Source: UBA11740 sp035635855
GTDB lineage: Bacteria > Acidobacteriota > Blastocatellia > Pyrinomonadales > Pyrinomonadaceae
DNA: 64,000 nucleotides
Reading direction: 5' to 3'
Assembly (NCBI GenBank): GCA_035635855.1
Contig: DASQAF010000034.1
Span: 1-64,000, forward strand
Shown here: one piece after another, positions 33,957-42,843 of the stretch
Numbering within the stretch: the stretch's first letter is position 1
Layout: each line of letters starts with the position of its first letter
Position numbers and translations under genes: made by a program
Notes under the pieces: generated by a model
What the model saw: the letters and a program-made list of their open reading frames with translations, nothing else
The model's database searches: none
What the model was told of the DNA's origin: nothing

Positions 33957-36900
33957 GTTTCCACTCCCCTTTTGTAGTACGTCCATCGCGACAAAAGCTG
34001 CCGCGCAGCCAAACCTTCCAATTGCAACGCCAGTGTGGGGACCACCAGCAAAGTAATAAAAGTTGACAGGGTCAATCCGCCGATGACGGCGATAGCCAAC
34101 GGCCGCTGTAACTCGGCGCCGGCTCCGAGACCGATTGCCAGCGGCGCCAATCCAAAGATGGTGCAAAGCGTAGTCATCAAAATGGGACGCAAACGAACAC
34201 GACCCGCTTCGCGCAGCGCCGCGCGCAACGGCATGTCGCGCTCCGCGCGTAGCCGGTCGGTATAGTCCAGGAGGATGATGCCGTTCTTGACGACCAGACC
34301 CAGGAGCATGATCAATCCCATGAAGGAAGAAATGTTCAGTGGCGTGCGGGTCACCCACAAAGCCAGGAGCGCGCCAACCAGAGAGACGGGCGCTGCGAAC
34401 AGGATGATCAGCGGCTTCAAATAAGAGCGAAACTGAACTACCAACACGATGAAGACCAGAGCCAGCGCCAATCCAAAGACCGTGAGCAGGCCGCGAAATG
34501 CCGTCTGCTGGCTTTCGTACTGGCCGCCGAGTTGGTAAGTGACGCCAGGCGGGAAGCTTGTCTTGTTCAGTAAGGCGCGGATATCTTTGGTCGCGGAACC
34601 GAGTCCGCGGCCGCTCAACCCGGCGGTGACTGCCACCATCTGCCTTTGATCCTGTCGTACAAGTTGGCTCTGTCCCGCTTCCCGCTTGATGTCCGCAAAG
34701 GCCGAGAGCGGCTGGGTGAAACCGGTCGGCGTGGTAATCGGAACGTTGCTGATTTTCGAGAAGTCAAAACGAGTTTCGTCAGGAAGTCGAACCCGCACAC
34801 CCACGAGTCGATCGCCCTCACGAATTTGCGTCACGCGCTTGCCCAACAGCGCCTCATTAAGCTGGGTCGAGATCGCCTGCACCGTCAGGCCTGCGCGTCC
34901 AGCGCGCACCGGATCGATGCGCGCCACCAGTTCGGGTGACCCTTCGCTGACGCCGTTGTACATTTCGACGATGCCGGGAATCTTTTCGACCTGATCACCC
35001 AACTCGGTCGCCGTTTTTTGCAGCACCTGTAGATCGTTGCCGAACAGCTTAATTTCCACCGGACGCGGCTCACCGGCCAGATCGTTGATGACATCCTCCA
35101 GCAACTTGACGAACTCGGCGTGCGCTTGCGGAAATCGCTTCTCGATCTCTGAACGAAGGTCGTCCACAATTTCATCTGAGGCGCGGCCGCGTTGGTCTTT
35201 CAGCCGCACCAGGATGTCGCCTTCATTCGGATCGGTGGCAAAGAAGCCCAGCTGCGATCCCGTGCGCCGGGAAAAGGCCGCCACCTCCGGAGTCTGTTTT
35301 ATAATCTGTTCGATTTGTGAGATGACCTTGTTGGTTTCGGCGAGTGACGTACCGGGTGGCAAACGATAGTCGAGCACGAATCCGCCCTCGTCCATTTCCG
35401 GCAAGAACCCTGTTTCGACGCGGGTGTAAACAAATGCGCCGAGCAAAACCAGAATCAACGTCGTCAGCAAAGCCGCGCGACGATGGGCAAACACAAAATC
35501 GAGTGTCAGAGTGTACCCTCGTTCGAGCGCGCGGATGGCTCTCTGAATTCTGGCTCCCAAGCCCCGGTCGACCTCTATCATAGCGCCCGCTTCGTCTTCG
35601 GGTTCGATCCGGCTGTCGTCTCGGTCCGGGTCAACGTGAGGTACTTCGTCTCCCTTGGTGGGCACCAGACCGGCCCGGACATCTCCGGGAAGAAAACGGT
35701 CCGCGAGCAACGGAATCAGAGTCAGCGCGAGCACTAATGAAACCAGCACAGCAACTGTGAGAGCAATCGACAGCGCACTGAAGAATTGACCTGTTACACC
35801 TTCCAGCAATACCAGCGGCAGGAAGACGACCACAGTTGTAATGGTCGAGCCAATCACGGCCGCCATCAGCTCGCCAACGCTGCCATAAATGGCGTCGCGG
35901 CGGCTCTCGACCGAGCGCCGGCGCAGATGTCGCTCGATATTCTCAACTATCACCACCGCGTCGTCGATCACCAAACCAATGGCCACGGCAATGCCGCCCA
36001 AACTCATCAGATTGAAGGTCTGGCCGAACAAGCGCATGAAAACGAAAGTGATTACCACCGTTAGCGGGATGGTGGTGGCGGCGATGATTGTGATGCGGAC
36101 GTGGCCGAGAAATGCCAGCAGGATGACAACCGCCAGAAAACCGCCAATCAGAATTGCGTCGCGCACGTTGGCGATCGAAGCGCGCACAAACGCCGCCTGG
36201 TTGTAAACGCGCTCGACTTTCACGCCGCGCGGCAATTCGGGCCGCACTTCGGCGATTACCTGATCTACTTCGTCGGCGATGTCGACCGTGTTGCCGCCAA
36301 TCTGTCGCGTCACGCTGATAATTGCCGCCGGCACTCCATCGCCGGTGAACATACTGGTGCGATCTTCAGCTCCGTATTTGACGTCGGCTACATCGCCGAC
36401 GTGAATTGGCGCGCGATCGGCGCCGTTGTCTTCCGGCTTGGTCTTTGTCGAACTTGGAGTCGAGACGACGATGCGGCGCACGTCGTCGAGCGAAAGCGCT
36501 TCGCCTGTGGCCAGCACATTGTATTGCTGATAGTCGCGGCTCACCCGACCGACGGAGGTCACCGCGCTGGTCTGCGCAATGGCGTCTTCAATCTGACTGA
36601 TGGTGAGGTGATTCGCGGCCAACCTGTCGGGTGTGACGATAACCTCGATCTCGCGCACGTCGCCGCCTTCGACTCGGGCCTGCGCCACGCCGGGCAGCCG
36701 CGCCAAACGCGGCCGAATGGTGTAGGTCGCCAGATCGCGCAGCACCGCCGGCGGTGCGCCCGTGACGTTATAGCTGATGATAGGGAACACCGAGGGCGTC
36801 AGGCGTTGCACATCGACAGTTATTCCTGCCGGGAGCTCAGGTTGAACCTGTGCGACCTTCGTTTGCACGAGCTGTAGCGCCAATTCCATGTCCGTGTTCG

Positions 36901-37195
36901 GCGCAAACTGAATTGAGATCTCTGCTGAGCCGCGTACGGCCCGCGAAGTTACTCGAGCGACCTCAACATTCTGTAAGGCGCTAAATGCATCTTCGAGCGG
37001 CCGCGCGACGGCTGTTACCATGTTGCGCGGCTCAAGCTGAACGCCTTCGGCGACCACAATGATGCGCGGAAATTCGACTTCGGGATAGATGGCTGAGGGA
37101 AGTTGAAACGCGCTGTAAAGACCCGCCACGCACAGCAACGCGACCACCAGATAGGTGGCTTTGTGATTCCGATCAACGAAGCGCGCAACATTCAT
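33953..37195 (-). CDS. RND-family efflux pump inner-membrane subunit
   Basis: A 1080-residue RND transporter with the usual two repeated halves, each a membrane helix, a large periplasmic loop and a cluster of five further helices. The proton-relay helix reads GLVIDDAVVIVEN (about residues 410-422). The double aspartate is characteristic of the HAE (drug/organic compound) branch rather than heavy-metal (HME) pumps. C-terminal motifs RLRPILMTTL and GLAPLAIGLGAGAELQRP are typical. With its adaptor and TolC-like partners it would expel hydrophobic compounds across both membranes using the proton gradient. The start lies about 60 bases after the adaptor gene. Confidence 0.95.
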   Translation of the reverse strand: MNVARFVDRNHKATYLVVALLCVAGLYSAFQLPSAIYPEVEFPRIIVVAEGVQLEPRNMVTAVARPLEDAFSALQNVEVARVTSRAVRGSAEISIQFAPNTDMELALQLVQTKVAQVQPELPAGITVDVQRLTPSVFPIISYNVTGAPPAVLRDLATYTIRPRLARLPGVAQARVEGGDVREIEVIVTPDRLAANHLTISQIEDAIAQTSAVTSVGRVSRDYQQYNVLATGEALSLDDVRRIVVSTPSSTKTKPEDNGADRAPIHVGDVADVKYGAEDRTSMFTGDGVPAAIISVTRQIGGNTVDIADEVDQVIAEVRPELPRGVKVERVYNQAAFVRASIANVRDAILIGGFLAVVILLAFLGHVRITIIAATTIPLTVVITFVFMRLFGQTFNLMSLGGIAVAIGLVIDDAVVIVENIERHLRRRSVESRRDAIYGSVGELMAAVIGSTITTVVVFLPLVLLEGVTGQFFSALSIALTVAVLVSLVLALTLIPLLADRFLPGDVRAGLVPTKGDEVPHVDPDRDDSRIEPEDEAGAMIEVDRGLGARIQRAIRALERGYTLTLDFVFAHRRAALLTTLILVLLGAFVYTRVETGFLPEMDEGGFVLDYRLPPGTSLAETNKVISQIEQIIKQTPEVAAFSRRTGSQLGFFATDPNEGDILVRLKDQRGRASDEIVDDLRSEIEKRFPQAHAEFVKLLEDVINDLAGEPRPVEIKLFGNDLQVLQKTATELGDQVEKIPGIVEMYNGVSEGSPELVARIDPVRAGRAGLTVQAISTQLNEALLGKRVTQIREGDRLVGVRVRLPDETRFDFSKISNVPITTPTGFTQPLSAFADIKREAGQSQLVRQDQRQMVAVTAGLSGRGLGSATKDIRALLNKTSFPPGVTYQLGGQYESQQTAFRGLLTVFGLALALVFIVLVVQFRSYLKPLIILFAAPVSLVGALLALWVTRTPLNISSFMGLIMLLGLVVKNGIILLDYTDRLRAERDMPLRAALREAGRVRLRPILMTTLCTIFGLAPLAIGLGAGAELQRPLAIAVIGGLTLSTFITLLVVPTLALQLEGLAARQLLSRWTYYKRGVET

Positions 37196-37255
37196 AAGGC
37201 AAAGGGTAAAAGGAAAAAGTCAAAAGTAAAGACCAGGTTTTCCTTCTTGTCTTTT

Positions 37256-38656
37256 TTACTTTTGACTTGGTTCACCCTGAACGATCTTAATCTTCGTCCC
37301 GTCGCCCAGACCGAACGCACCGGTGGTAACGACACGCTCGCTGTCCTTCAGGCCTTCGAGAATCTCGACGTGTCCATCTTCGCGTATGCCCACGGTGATT
37401 TTGCGTTTCTCAACCTTCTCGCCTTGCGGCACGAACACAAAAGTCTCGTCGCCGGCGATGACCAGTGCTTCCTGCGGCACAACCAGCGCGTTCTGATGAA
37501 TCTCTACCGCGATGCGCGCAGTGGCAAAGATGCCCGCCTTTAACTCACCAGTCGGATTCGGTAGGCGGACCCGCACGGCAACCGTATTCGTTTGCGGATC
37601 GACGGACGGCGCCACCTGCACTACGCCGCCGGAAAATTCCTTGTCGGGCAGCGACTCGATGCGAACGACCGCGAGGTCGCCTGGCTTAAGGCGACCCAGG
37701 TAGCCGGCCGGAACGTTGGCGATCACGTCCAGCGAGGCCGCGTCAATTACTTCAAACGCCGGCGTTGCCGGGTCGACCGCTTCGCCGTCGTTGACCGAGC
37801 GCTTAGTCACTGTGCCCGCGATCGGCGAACGGATGGCGGCCCGCGAGAGTTCCGCGCGCGCGACATCCAGCGCTGCCTGCGCCGCTTCGACTCCTCCGGC
37901 AGTAACCGATGCCTGCGTGCGCGCTTCGCCTACGCCGCGCGCAGCGTTCACGCGCGCCGCAGCGAGCGCTGATTCAGCCTGGTGCGCGGCTTCAGTGGTC
38001 ACGGTGATTTGATTCTGCGCGTCGTCGACATCTTTGCGCGGGGCGATGCCTCGCTCAAACAGACGCTGCTGCCGTATCAGATTGTTTTGGGCCAACCTCT
38101 GATTCGAGCGAGCTGTCTGCAGCGTTGCCTCAGCCTGTCTTACCTGATCGGCGGCCACAGTTTGGCTCGGCGTGCCTGAAACCGCGCGTGCCTGCGCTGC
38201 GGTGAACCGCGCCTGCTGCAAAGCGGCTTGTGCTTGTCTTACTTGCGCGGCCAGCACACTGCGGTCTAACTCAGCCAGCACTTGTCCCGCGGAAACGTGT
38301 TGACCAACCTGCACCAGCACGCGAGTCACTTTCCCTGCCGTCGCGGCGCTGAAACTCGCTTCGCGTCCGGGTAGCGCGTTGAGCGTGCCACCCGCTTCGA
38401 CGTACTCGCGCACCTCGAGGCGTTGGGTCGGCGCGACCTCGACTTCCACTATCGCTTCCACCGCCTGGTCGCTGGCGCCGGGCCGCAGTATTAGCCATGC
38501 AAACACCAACAACAGGAGCAGCAGTAACACTCCGATCGTGATCGGCACGGGCGAGAGCCAGCGGATCTTCCGTGTGGACTGATCGCTCTGCTCTACGTAG
38601 ACAGACGTCTGCGTGGTCTTCACTTCGTCGGGTTCTTTGCTCGTATCGCCGGTCAC
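37256..38656 (-). CDS. RND efflux periplasmic adaptor (membrane fusion protein)
   Basis: A 466-residue adaptor anchored by an N-terminal transmembrane helix (residues 37-56, ITIGVLLLLLLLVFAWLIL). It then shows a lipoyl half-motif (VGQHVSAGQVLAELD), a long alpha-helical hairpin (about 130-240, alternating Ala/Gln/Arg), the second lipoyl half (AAIRSPIAGTVTKRSVNDGEAV) and beta-barrel/membrane-proximal domains. It bridges the pump and the outer-membrane channel. Its start overlaps the channel gene's stop by four bases. The hairpin is unusually rich in QAxxALxxAR heptads. Confidence 0.94.
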   Translation of the reverse strand: MTGDTSKEPDEVKTTQTSVYVEQSDQSTRKIRWLSPVPITIGVLLLLLLLVFAWLILRPGASDQAVEAIVEVEVAPTQRLEVREYVEAGGTLNALPGREASFSAATAGKVTRVLVQVGQHVSAGQVLAELDRSVLAAQVRQAQAALQQARFTAAQARAVSGTPSQTVAADQVRQAEATLQTARSNQRLAQNNLIRQQRLFERGIAPRKDVDDAQNQITVTTEAAHQAESALAAARVNAARGVGEARTQASVTAGGVEAAQAALDVARAELSRAAIRSPIAGTVTKRSVNDGEAVDPATPAFEVIDAASLDVIANVPAGYLGRLKPGDLAVVRIESLPDKEFSGGVVQVAPSVDPQTNTVAVRVRLPNPTGELKAGIFATARIAVEIHQNALVVPQEALVIAGDETFVFVPQGEKVEKRKITVGIREDGHVEILEGLKDSERVVTTGAFGLGDGTKIKIVQGEPSQK

Positions 38657-39909
38657 AGCTTCACTCCTGCGGCTTGTTCCAAATCAGCCAGCGCCGTCTG
38701 GTAGTCAAAGAGCGCCTGCAAATATGCCTGTCGCACGTCGCGCGCATTGCGGGTGGCATCAATCACCGAAAGCAACCCGGTCTGTCCGACTTGATATGAC
38801 TCGATCGCCAACTGTCGCAGGCGCTCGGCTTCAGGCAACAATCTGGTTTCGTAAAACTCCACTTGCTTGCGCGCGGTTTCAAGGTTCAGAGCGGCCCGGC
38901 CAATCTCAGAAGAGATGCGCTGGCGCGCTGCGTCACGTTCGGCGCGCAACTGATCGAGCATCGCGCTGCTCTTCCTGATGTCGCCCTGGCCGCGGTTGAA
39001 TATCGGCAGCGGCACCGTCACCTGCATCTTGAAGCCGGGATTTGGGAAGGCCGAATCGTGCGTCTCAAGTCCCGGCTCGAGCGTGAGGTCCGGAACCCTT
39101 TGCGCACGCGCCAACCTGAGGCGACTTTCTTCAGTCTTGATCAGTTGTTCGACCGCGCGCAGTTCCACGTTTTGTGACAGCGCCTGACCGATCAAAGTCG
39201 GCGTAGATAGTGAAGCGAGTCGGACGAATAGCGAATCGCGTTGATCGAGCGGCGCATCCGGCTCGCGATTGAGCAATTGATTCAAAAGCGCGCGCGCGAT
39301 CCGCTGGGTATTTTCCAGACGATCCAAATCGTTGGTCGCCCGGTCGACGCCAAGCTCAGCCTGCAGGACTTCGAATCGGGCGATGTCGCCGGCTTCAAAA
39401 CGCGTGCGCGCGATGTCCGCCAACTCCTTAGCCTGCGCCAATGCCTGCTGTCCCAATTCATAGCTGTTGCGCGCCAGCGCGAGATTGAAATATCCCGCGC
39501 GCACATCATGCCGCAGCGTCCGCAAAGCCACATCCACATCCAGCTCCGTCAGTCGCAGTTCGTTCTTGGCAACGTCGATCCGCCGTCCGCGCTTGCCGCC
39601 CAGCTCGACCAATTGCGAGACGGAATATTGCAAGCGCGGCTCAGAACGCGTGTGGGCGGCAATGAAATCGGGATTGGGTCGCAGACCGGCGATCAGGATT
39701 TGAGCTTCGGCGACCGCGCGCCGGCGCCGCACGGCGTTAACCGGCAGGTTATCTCGCGCGGCCAGATCGTAAATTTGCTCGAAGGTTAGTCCGCTTAAGC
39801 CCGGAGTTGGTTGTGGAGTTTGGGGGTGGACTGGCGCGGATAGGCAGAGCATCAGCGCCAGGCTGATGAGCAGTGGAAAGGCTGCCCTTGAGCACGAGGT
39901 GTCGAACAT
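38653..39909 (-). CDS. TolC/CzcC-like outer-membrane efflux channel
   Basis: A 418-residue channel with signal peptide (residues 1-29, ALMLCLSAPVHPQ) and two OEP repeats rich in long amphipathic helices (RHDVRAGYFNLALARNSYEL and GRAALNLETARKQVEFYETRLLP). The strand segment RPNPDFIAAHTRSEPRLQYSVSQ matches TolC-type beta barrels, and PDLTLEPGLE with KMQVTVPLPIFNRGQG matches CzcC-type ones. It would trimerise in the outer membrane as the exit duct. It is the first structural gene of the efflux operon, 100 bases after the response regulator. Confidence 0.93.
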   Translation of the reverse strand: MFDTSCSRAAFPLLISLALMLCLSAPVHPQTPQPTPGLSGLTFEQIYDLAARDNLPVNAVRRRRAVAEAQILIAGLRPNPDFIAAHTRSEPRLQYSVSQLVELGGKRGRRIDVAKNELRLTELDVDVALRTLRHDVRAGYFNLALARNSYELGQQALAQAKELADIARTRFEAGDIARFEVLQAELGVDRATNDLDRLENTQRIARALLNQLLNREPDAPLDQRDSLFVRLASLSTPTLIGQALSQNVELRAVEQLIKTEESRLRLARAQRVPDLTLEPGLETHDSAFPNPGFKMQVTVPLPIFNRGQGDIRKSSAMLDQLRAERDAARQRISSEIGRAALNLETARKQVEFYETRLLPEAERLRQLAIESYQVGQTGLLSVIDATRNARDVRQAYLQALFDYQTALADLEQAAGVKL

Positions 39910-39967
39910 GAAACTCTTGCGAAAGCGCCGAGTATAGGCAGGGTTACCTTAACGGAAGATTAACTTT

Positions 39968-39988
39968 ACGACAAGCTTTCGGCTTGTT
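39968..39988 (-). terminator. Small hairpin after the response-regulator gene
   Basis: ACAAGC and GCTTGT pair around CGAAA on the minus strand in the gap between the regulator and the channel gene. There is no T-tract, so partial read-through is expected. Confidence 0.35.
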
Positions 39989-40009
39989 GAGGGATGGTAG
40001 TGGGCCAAA

Positions 40010-40699
40010 CTAAAGTTTGTCGGAAATGTCACGCGGCTCGAGGATATAACCTTCGCCGCGGCGGGTTTGGATCAGCTTGATGGGGTATGACTCGTCAATC
40101 TTTTTCCGCAGGCGATTGACGAACACTTCGATCGTATTCGAGAAAGGATCGAACGATTCGTCCCAGACATGCTCGGCAATCTCAGCCCGTGAGACCAACT
40201 GACCGGCGCGCCGCGCCAGATACTCCAGCAGCGCATATTCTTTCGCCGTCAAATCAATTTCCCGGGCCGCGCGCGAGACGCGATGACTGGCTGAATCGAC
40301 GACCAGGTCCTCCAATTGAAAAACATCGCCATGAATCCGTGGCTCACGTCGCAGCAACGCGCGCACGCGGGCCAGCAACTCGCCAAACGCAAAAGGTTTG
40401 GTCAGGTAATCGTCCGCGCCGGCGTCCAGGCCCGTAATTCTATCTCCGACCGTGGCCCGCGCGGTCAACATCAAAACCGGCGTCGCATCGCCGCACGCGC
40501 GCAACTCCCGACAGACTTCGAACCCGTCGGCGCCGGGCAGCAGCACGTCGAGCAGGATCAGGTCATAGTCGTTAATCGTGGTTTGATAAAGGGCGGCCGG
40601 GCCATCAACGGCGATATCGACGGCATAAGAGTTCTCGCGCAATCCTTTGGCGACCACCTGGGCCATGCGCGGCTCGTCTTCGACCAGCAGGATTCTCAA
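40010..40699 (-). CDS. OmpR/PhoB-family response regulator
   Basis: A 229-residue regulator with an N-terminal receiver (acidic pair EDE at residues 7-9, phosphoacceptor Asp near 52 in LILLDVLLPGADGF, Lys in LTKPF near 102). A C-terminal winged-helix DNA-binding domain (about 130-225) contains LTAKEYALLEYLARRAGQLVSR and FSNTIEVFVNRLRKKI. It is transcribed toward the efflux genes and lies first in the unit, with the sensor kinase gene at the far end. It probably activates the efflux operon in response to envelope stress or pump substrates. Confidence 0.95.
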   Translation of the reverse strand: MRILLVEDEPRMAQVVAKGLRENSYAVDIAVDGPAALYQTTINDYDLILLDVLLPGADGFEVCRELRACGDATPVLMLTARATVGDRITGLDAGADDYLTKPFAFGELLARVRALLRREPRIHGDVFQLEDLVVDSASHRVSRAAREIDLTAKEYALLEYLARRAGQLVSRAEIAEHVWDESFDPFSNTIEVFVNRLRKKIDESYPIKLIQTRRGEGYILEPRDISDKL

Positions 40700-40748
40700 T
40701 GCTTGCTTCTCCGACTATGCCGGTGACGGGTGGAAGTGAGTGTCAGTC

Positions 40749-40897
40749 TCATTAGCACCTCGCTTCAGCGAGGTGGCGACCTACCAAACGAAAGGCCCGC
40801 CAACCGTTTCAACGGTTTTCGGAGCAGCCGTTAAAACGGCTTCGAAGCTCCCCGGTTTACTTTAGGTCACCTCGCTGAAGCGAGGTGCTAATGAAAT
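40749..40897. repeat. Nested inverted repeat AGCACCTCGCTTCAGCGAGGTG (R13)
   Basis: The outer arms (ATTAGCACCTCGCTTCAGCGAGGTGGCGACCTA and its near complement at 40863-40893) are each themselves palindromic around CTCGCTTCAGCGAG. An inner pair based on CCGTTT...AAACGG lies between them. The whole could form a cruciform-like structure in the gap between the regulator and sppA. Confidence 0.85.
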
Positions 40898-40914
40898 CTC
40901 AACCCGAATCACAA

Positions 40915-42720
40915 CTATCTAATTCTCAGATCAAACGGCATCATGTAAATCGCTTCGCCATGCTTCGCGCGATCCATCACTTGCATGTAACGCAGCGTCC
41001 GGCGCATGTCTTCCGGCAGGGCCGCCACCAACGCGGCCTGCTTTTTGACTTCGGCGCTGGTTTGTTCGCTGTCGTCTTCGCCGCCGGAACTCATGAGTTG
41101 CTCAAAAAAGCCGGGCGGTTGTGGTCTGATGACTCTCTGCACGCTCTTGTCCGCGGGAATTTTCGCGAGCTGTTTGGCAATTTCGATCGCTTTGTCCAGC
41201 CCGCCGTATTCGTCGACCAGCCCGTTGTCTTTACCTTGTCGCCCCGTCCAGACGCGGCCCTGGCCGATCGAGTCTATGTACTCGGCGTTCTTCCCGCGCC
41301 CTTTGGCTACCTTGGGCAGAAACTGATCGTAGTAAGTATTTTTAATCAGCTCTTCAAACTTTTTGCGCTCAGTGTCGCTGAACTTTTCCGACTCGCGAAA
41401 CATGCCGGCGTTCGCGCCGCGCAGCACATATTCGTTGCTGACGCCGATCCAATCATAGAAACCCTTAATCACAGGTTTGCCGCCGACCACGCCAATCGAA
41501 CCGGTGATCGTCGAAGGTTCAGCCACGATCTTGTTCGCGTTGCAGGCGATGTAATAACCCCCGGAGGCCGCCACGTCGCTCATCGAAACCACTACCGGCT
41601 TCTTTTCTTTCAGCGACTCAATCGCGCGCCAGATAATGTCGGAAGCCAGCCCCGACCCGCCCGGACTGTCTATCCGCAGCACCACGGCTTTGATTGTCGT
41701 GTCGTTCCGCACCTCGTTAAGCGTTCTCACCAGCGAGTCAGAACCAATGGTTTCTTCGCCGGAACCGCCGAAACTGGACTTGCCTGAGACGATGTCGCCT
41801 GCGGCGTAAACCACCGCCACCCGCTCGCCTTTGTTCAACCCTAACGACTCCTGGGAAATCTGCCGGTACTCACTGGCCTGGACAAGATGCAACTCGTCGT
41901 TGGCCCCATAGCCAAGTCGCTTCTTCAACTCTTTCTCTACTTCGTCACGATACGCGGCGCCATCGATCAGGCCGGCGTCTTTCGCCTGCGCGGCGGTGTA
42001 GGGCGCGTTATCGATCAGCTTCTTGACCTCGTCAGGCGTCTTGTTGCGAGCCTTGGCGATGCCTTCGACATAGCGGCCATACAGATCGTCGAGCAGCGAG
42101 TTAATAAACTCGCGGTGTGCCGGCGTCATTTCCTTTTGCGTGAACATGTCGCCCGCGCTTTTGTATTTTCCGATCTGATACATGTCAGGATAGACGCCCA
42201 GCTTATCGAGCGAGCCGCGGAAGAACATCACATCGGCGGCCAGACCAATCGTGAAAAGTTCACCCGGCGGCGGCACGAAAACCTTGTCGCAGGCCGTGGC
42301 GATGTAATAGTCCTTATTGAAGGCGGTTTCCATGTAGCCATAGACGGGCTTGCCCGACGTGCGAAAGTCTTCAATCGCGCCGCGAATCTCTTCCGCTTTA
42401 GCCCAACCTGCGTCGGATCCATCAATGTCCAAAATTACGGCGGTGATGCGCTTATCAACTTTCGCTTTGCGAAACTGGGCGAGCAAACTACTGAGAGACT
42501 GTGGCTGCGACCCAAAGAGCCGGCGAAACGGATCGTCAGGGACGTAATCAGGCAGCGGGCCTGAGACCCGCAGCGCCAGCACGCTGTTGTCCCGAATTGA
42601 CGGCCGGCTGCCGCGCACCAGCGATACCAGGATCGCGAAACCTACTACGATTATGAGCACCAGCCCGATCAGGATACCGGAGATTGTGAGCACGACTTTC
42701 CGAGTGGTTGACATCGCCAT
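40915..42720 (-). CDS. sppA: Signal peptide peptidase SppA, 67K type
   Basis: A 601-residue membrane-anchored serine protease that degrades cleaved signal peptides. The N-terminal transmembrane helix is at residues 11-33. The N-terminal half contains the catalytic lysine region (NKDYYIATACDKVFV) and the C-terminal half the nucleophile serine in ASGGYY, followed by TITGSIGVVGG. Length matches the two-repeat (67 kDa) form found in E. coli. It lies between repeat R13 and mnmA, with no operon partner evident. Confidence 0.93.
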   Translation of the reverse strand: MAMSTTRKVVLTISGILIGLVLIIVVGFAILVSLVRGSRPSIRDNSVLALRVSGPLPDYVPDDPFRRLFGSQPQSLSSLLAQFRKAKVDKRITAVILDIDGSDAGWAKAEEIRGAIEDFRTSGKPVYGYMETAFNKDYYIATACDKVFVPPPGELFTIGLAADVMFFRGSLDKLGVYPDMYQIGKYKSAGDMFTQKEMTPAHREFINSLLDDLYGRYVEGIAKARNKTPDEVKKLIDNAPYTAAQAKDAGLIDGAAYRDEVEKELKKRLGYGANDELHLVQASEYRQISQESLGLNKGERVAVVYAAGDIVSGKSSFGGSGEETIGSDSLVRTLNEVRNDTTIKAVVLRIDSPGGSGLASDIIWRAIESLKEKKPVVVSMSDVAASGGYYIACNANKIVAEPSTITGSIGVVGGKPVIKGFYDWIGVSNEYVLRGANAGMFRESEKFSDTERKKFEELIKNTYYDQFLPKVAKGRGKNAEYIDSIGQGRVWTGRQGKDNGLVDEYGGLDKAIEIAKQLAKIPADKSVQRVIRPQPPGFFEQLMSSGGEDDSEQTSAEVKKQAALVAALPEDMRRTLRYMQVMDRAKHGEAIYMMPFDLRIR

Positions 42721-42843
42721 GACTGTTTTCCTATTGCTTTCTGAGATTTTTGGCCGATGTGATTACGGCTGAAGGGTCGAAAAGGTTTACGTGATGGCGA
42801 TCTCTGGTGTCGCACTTTCAATATGGGTCAAGTCGAATAGGTC

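Noticed and set aside
33957..34358. N-terminal extension of the PAP2 gene
   Set aside because: The extra 134 codons read the pump gene in another frame; a good start with ATGA overlap exists at 33956.
36101..36877. 258-codon plus-strand frame inside the RND pump gene
   Set aside because: It is a shadow of the pump coding frame, with no domain and no ribosome-binding site.
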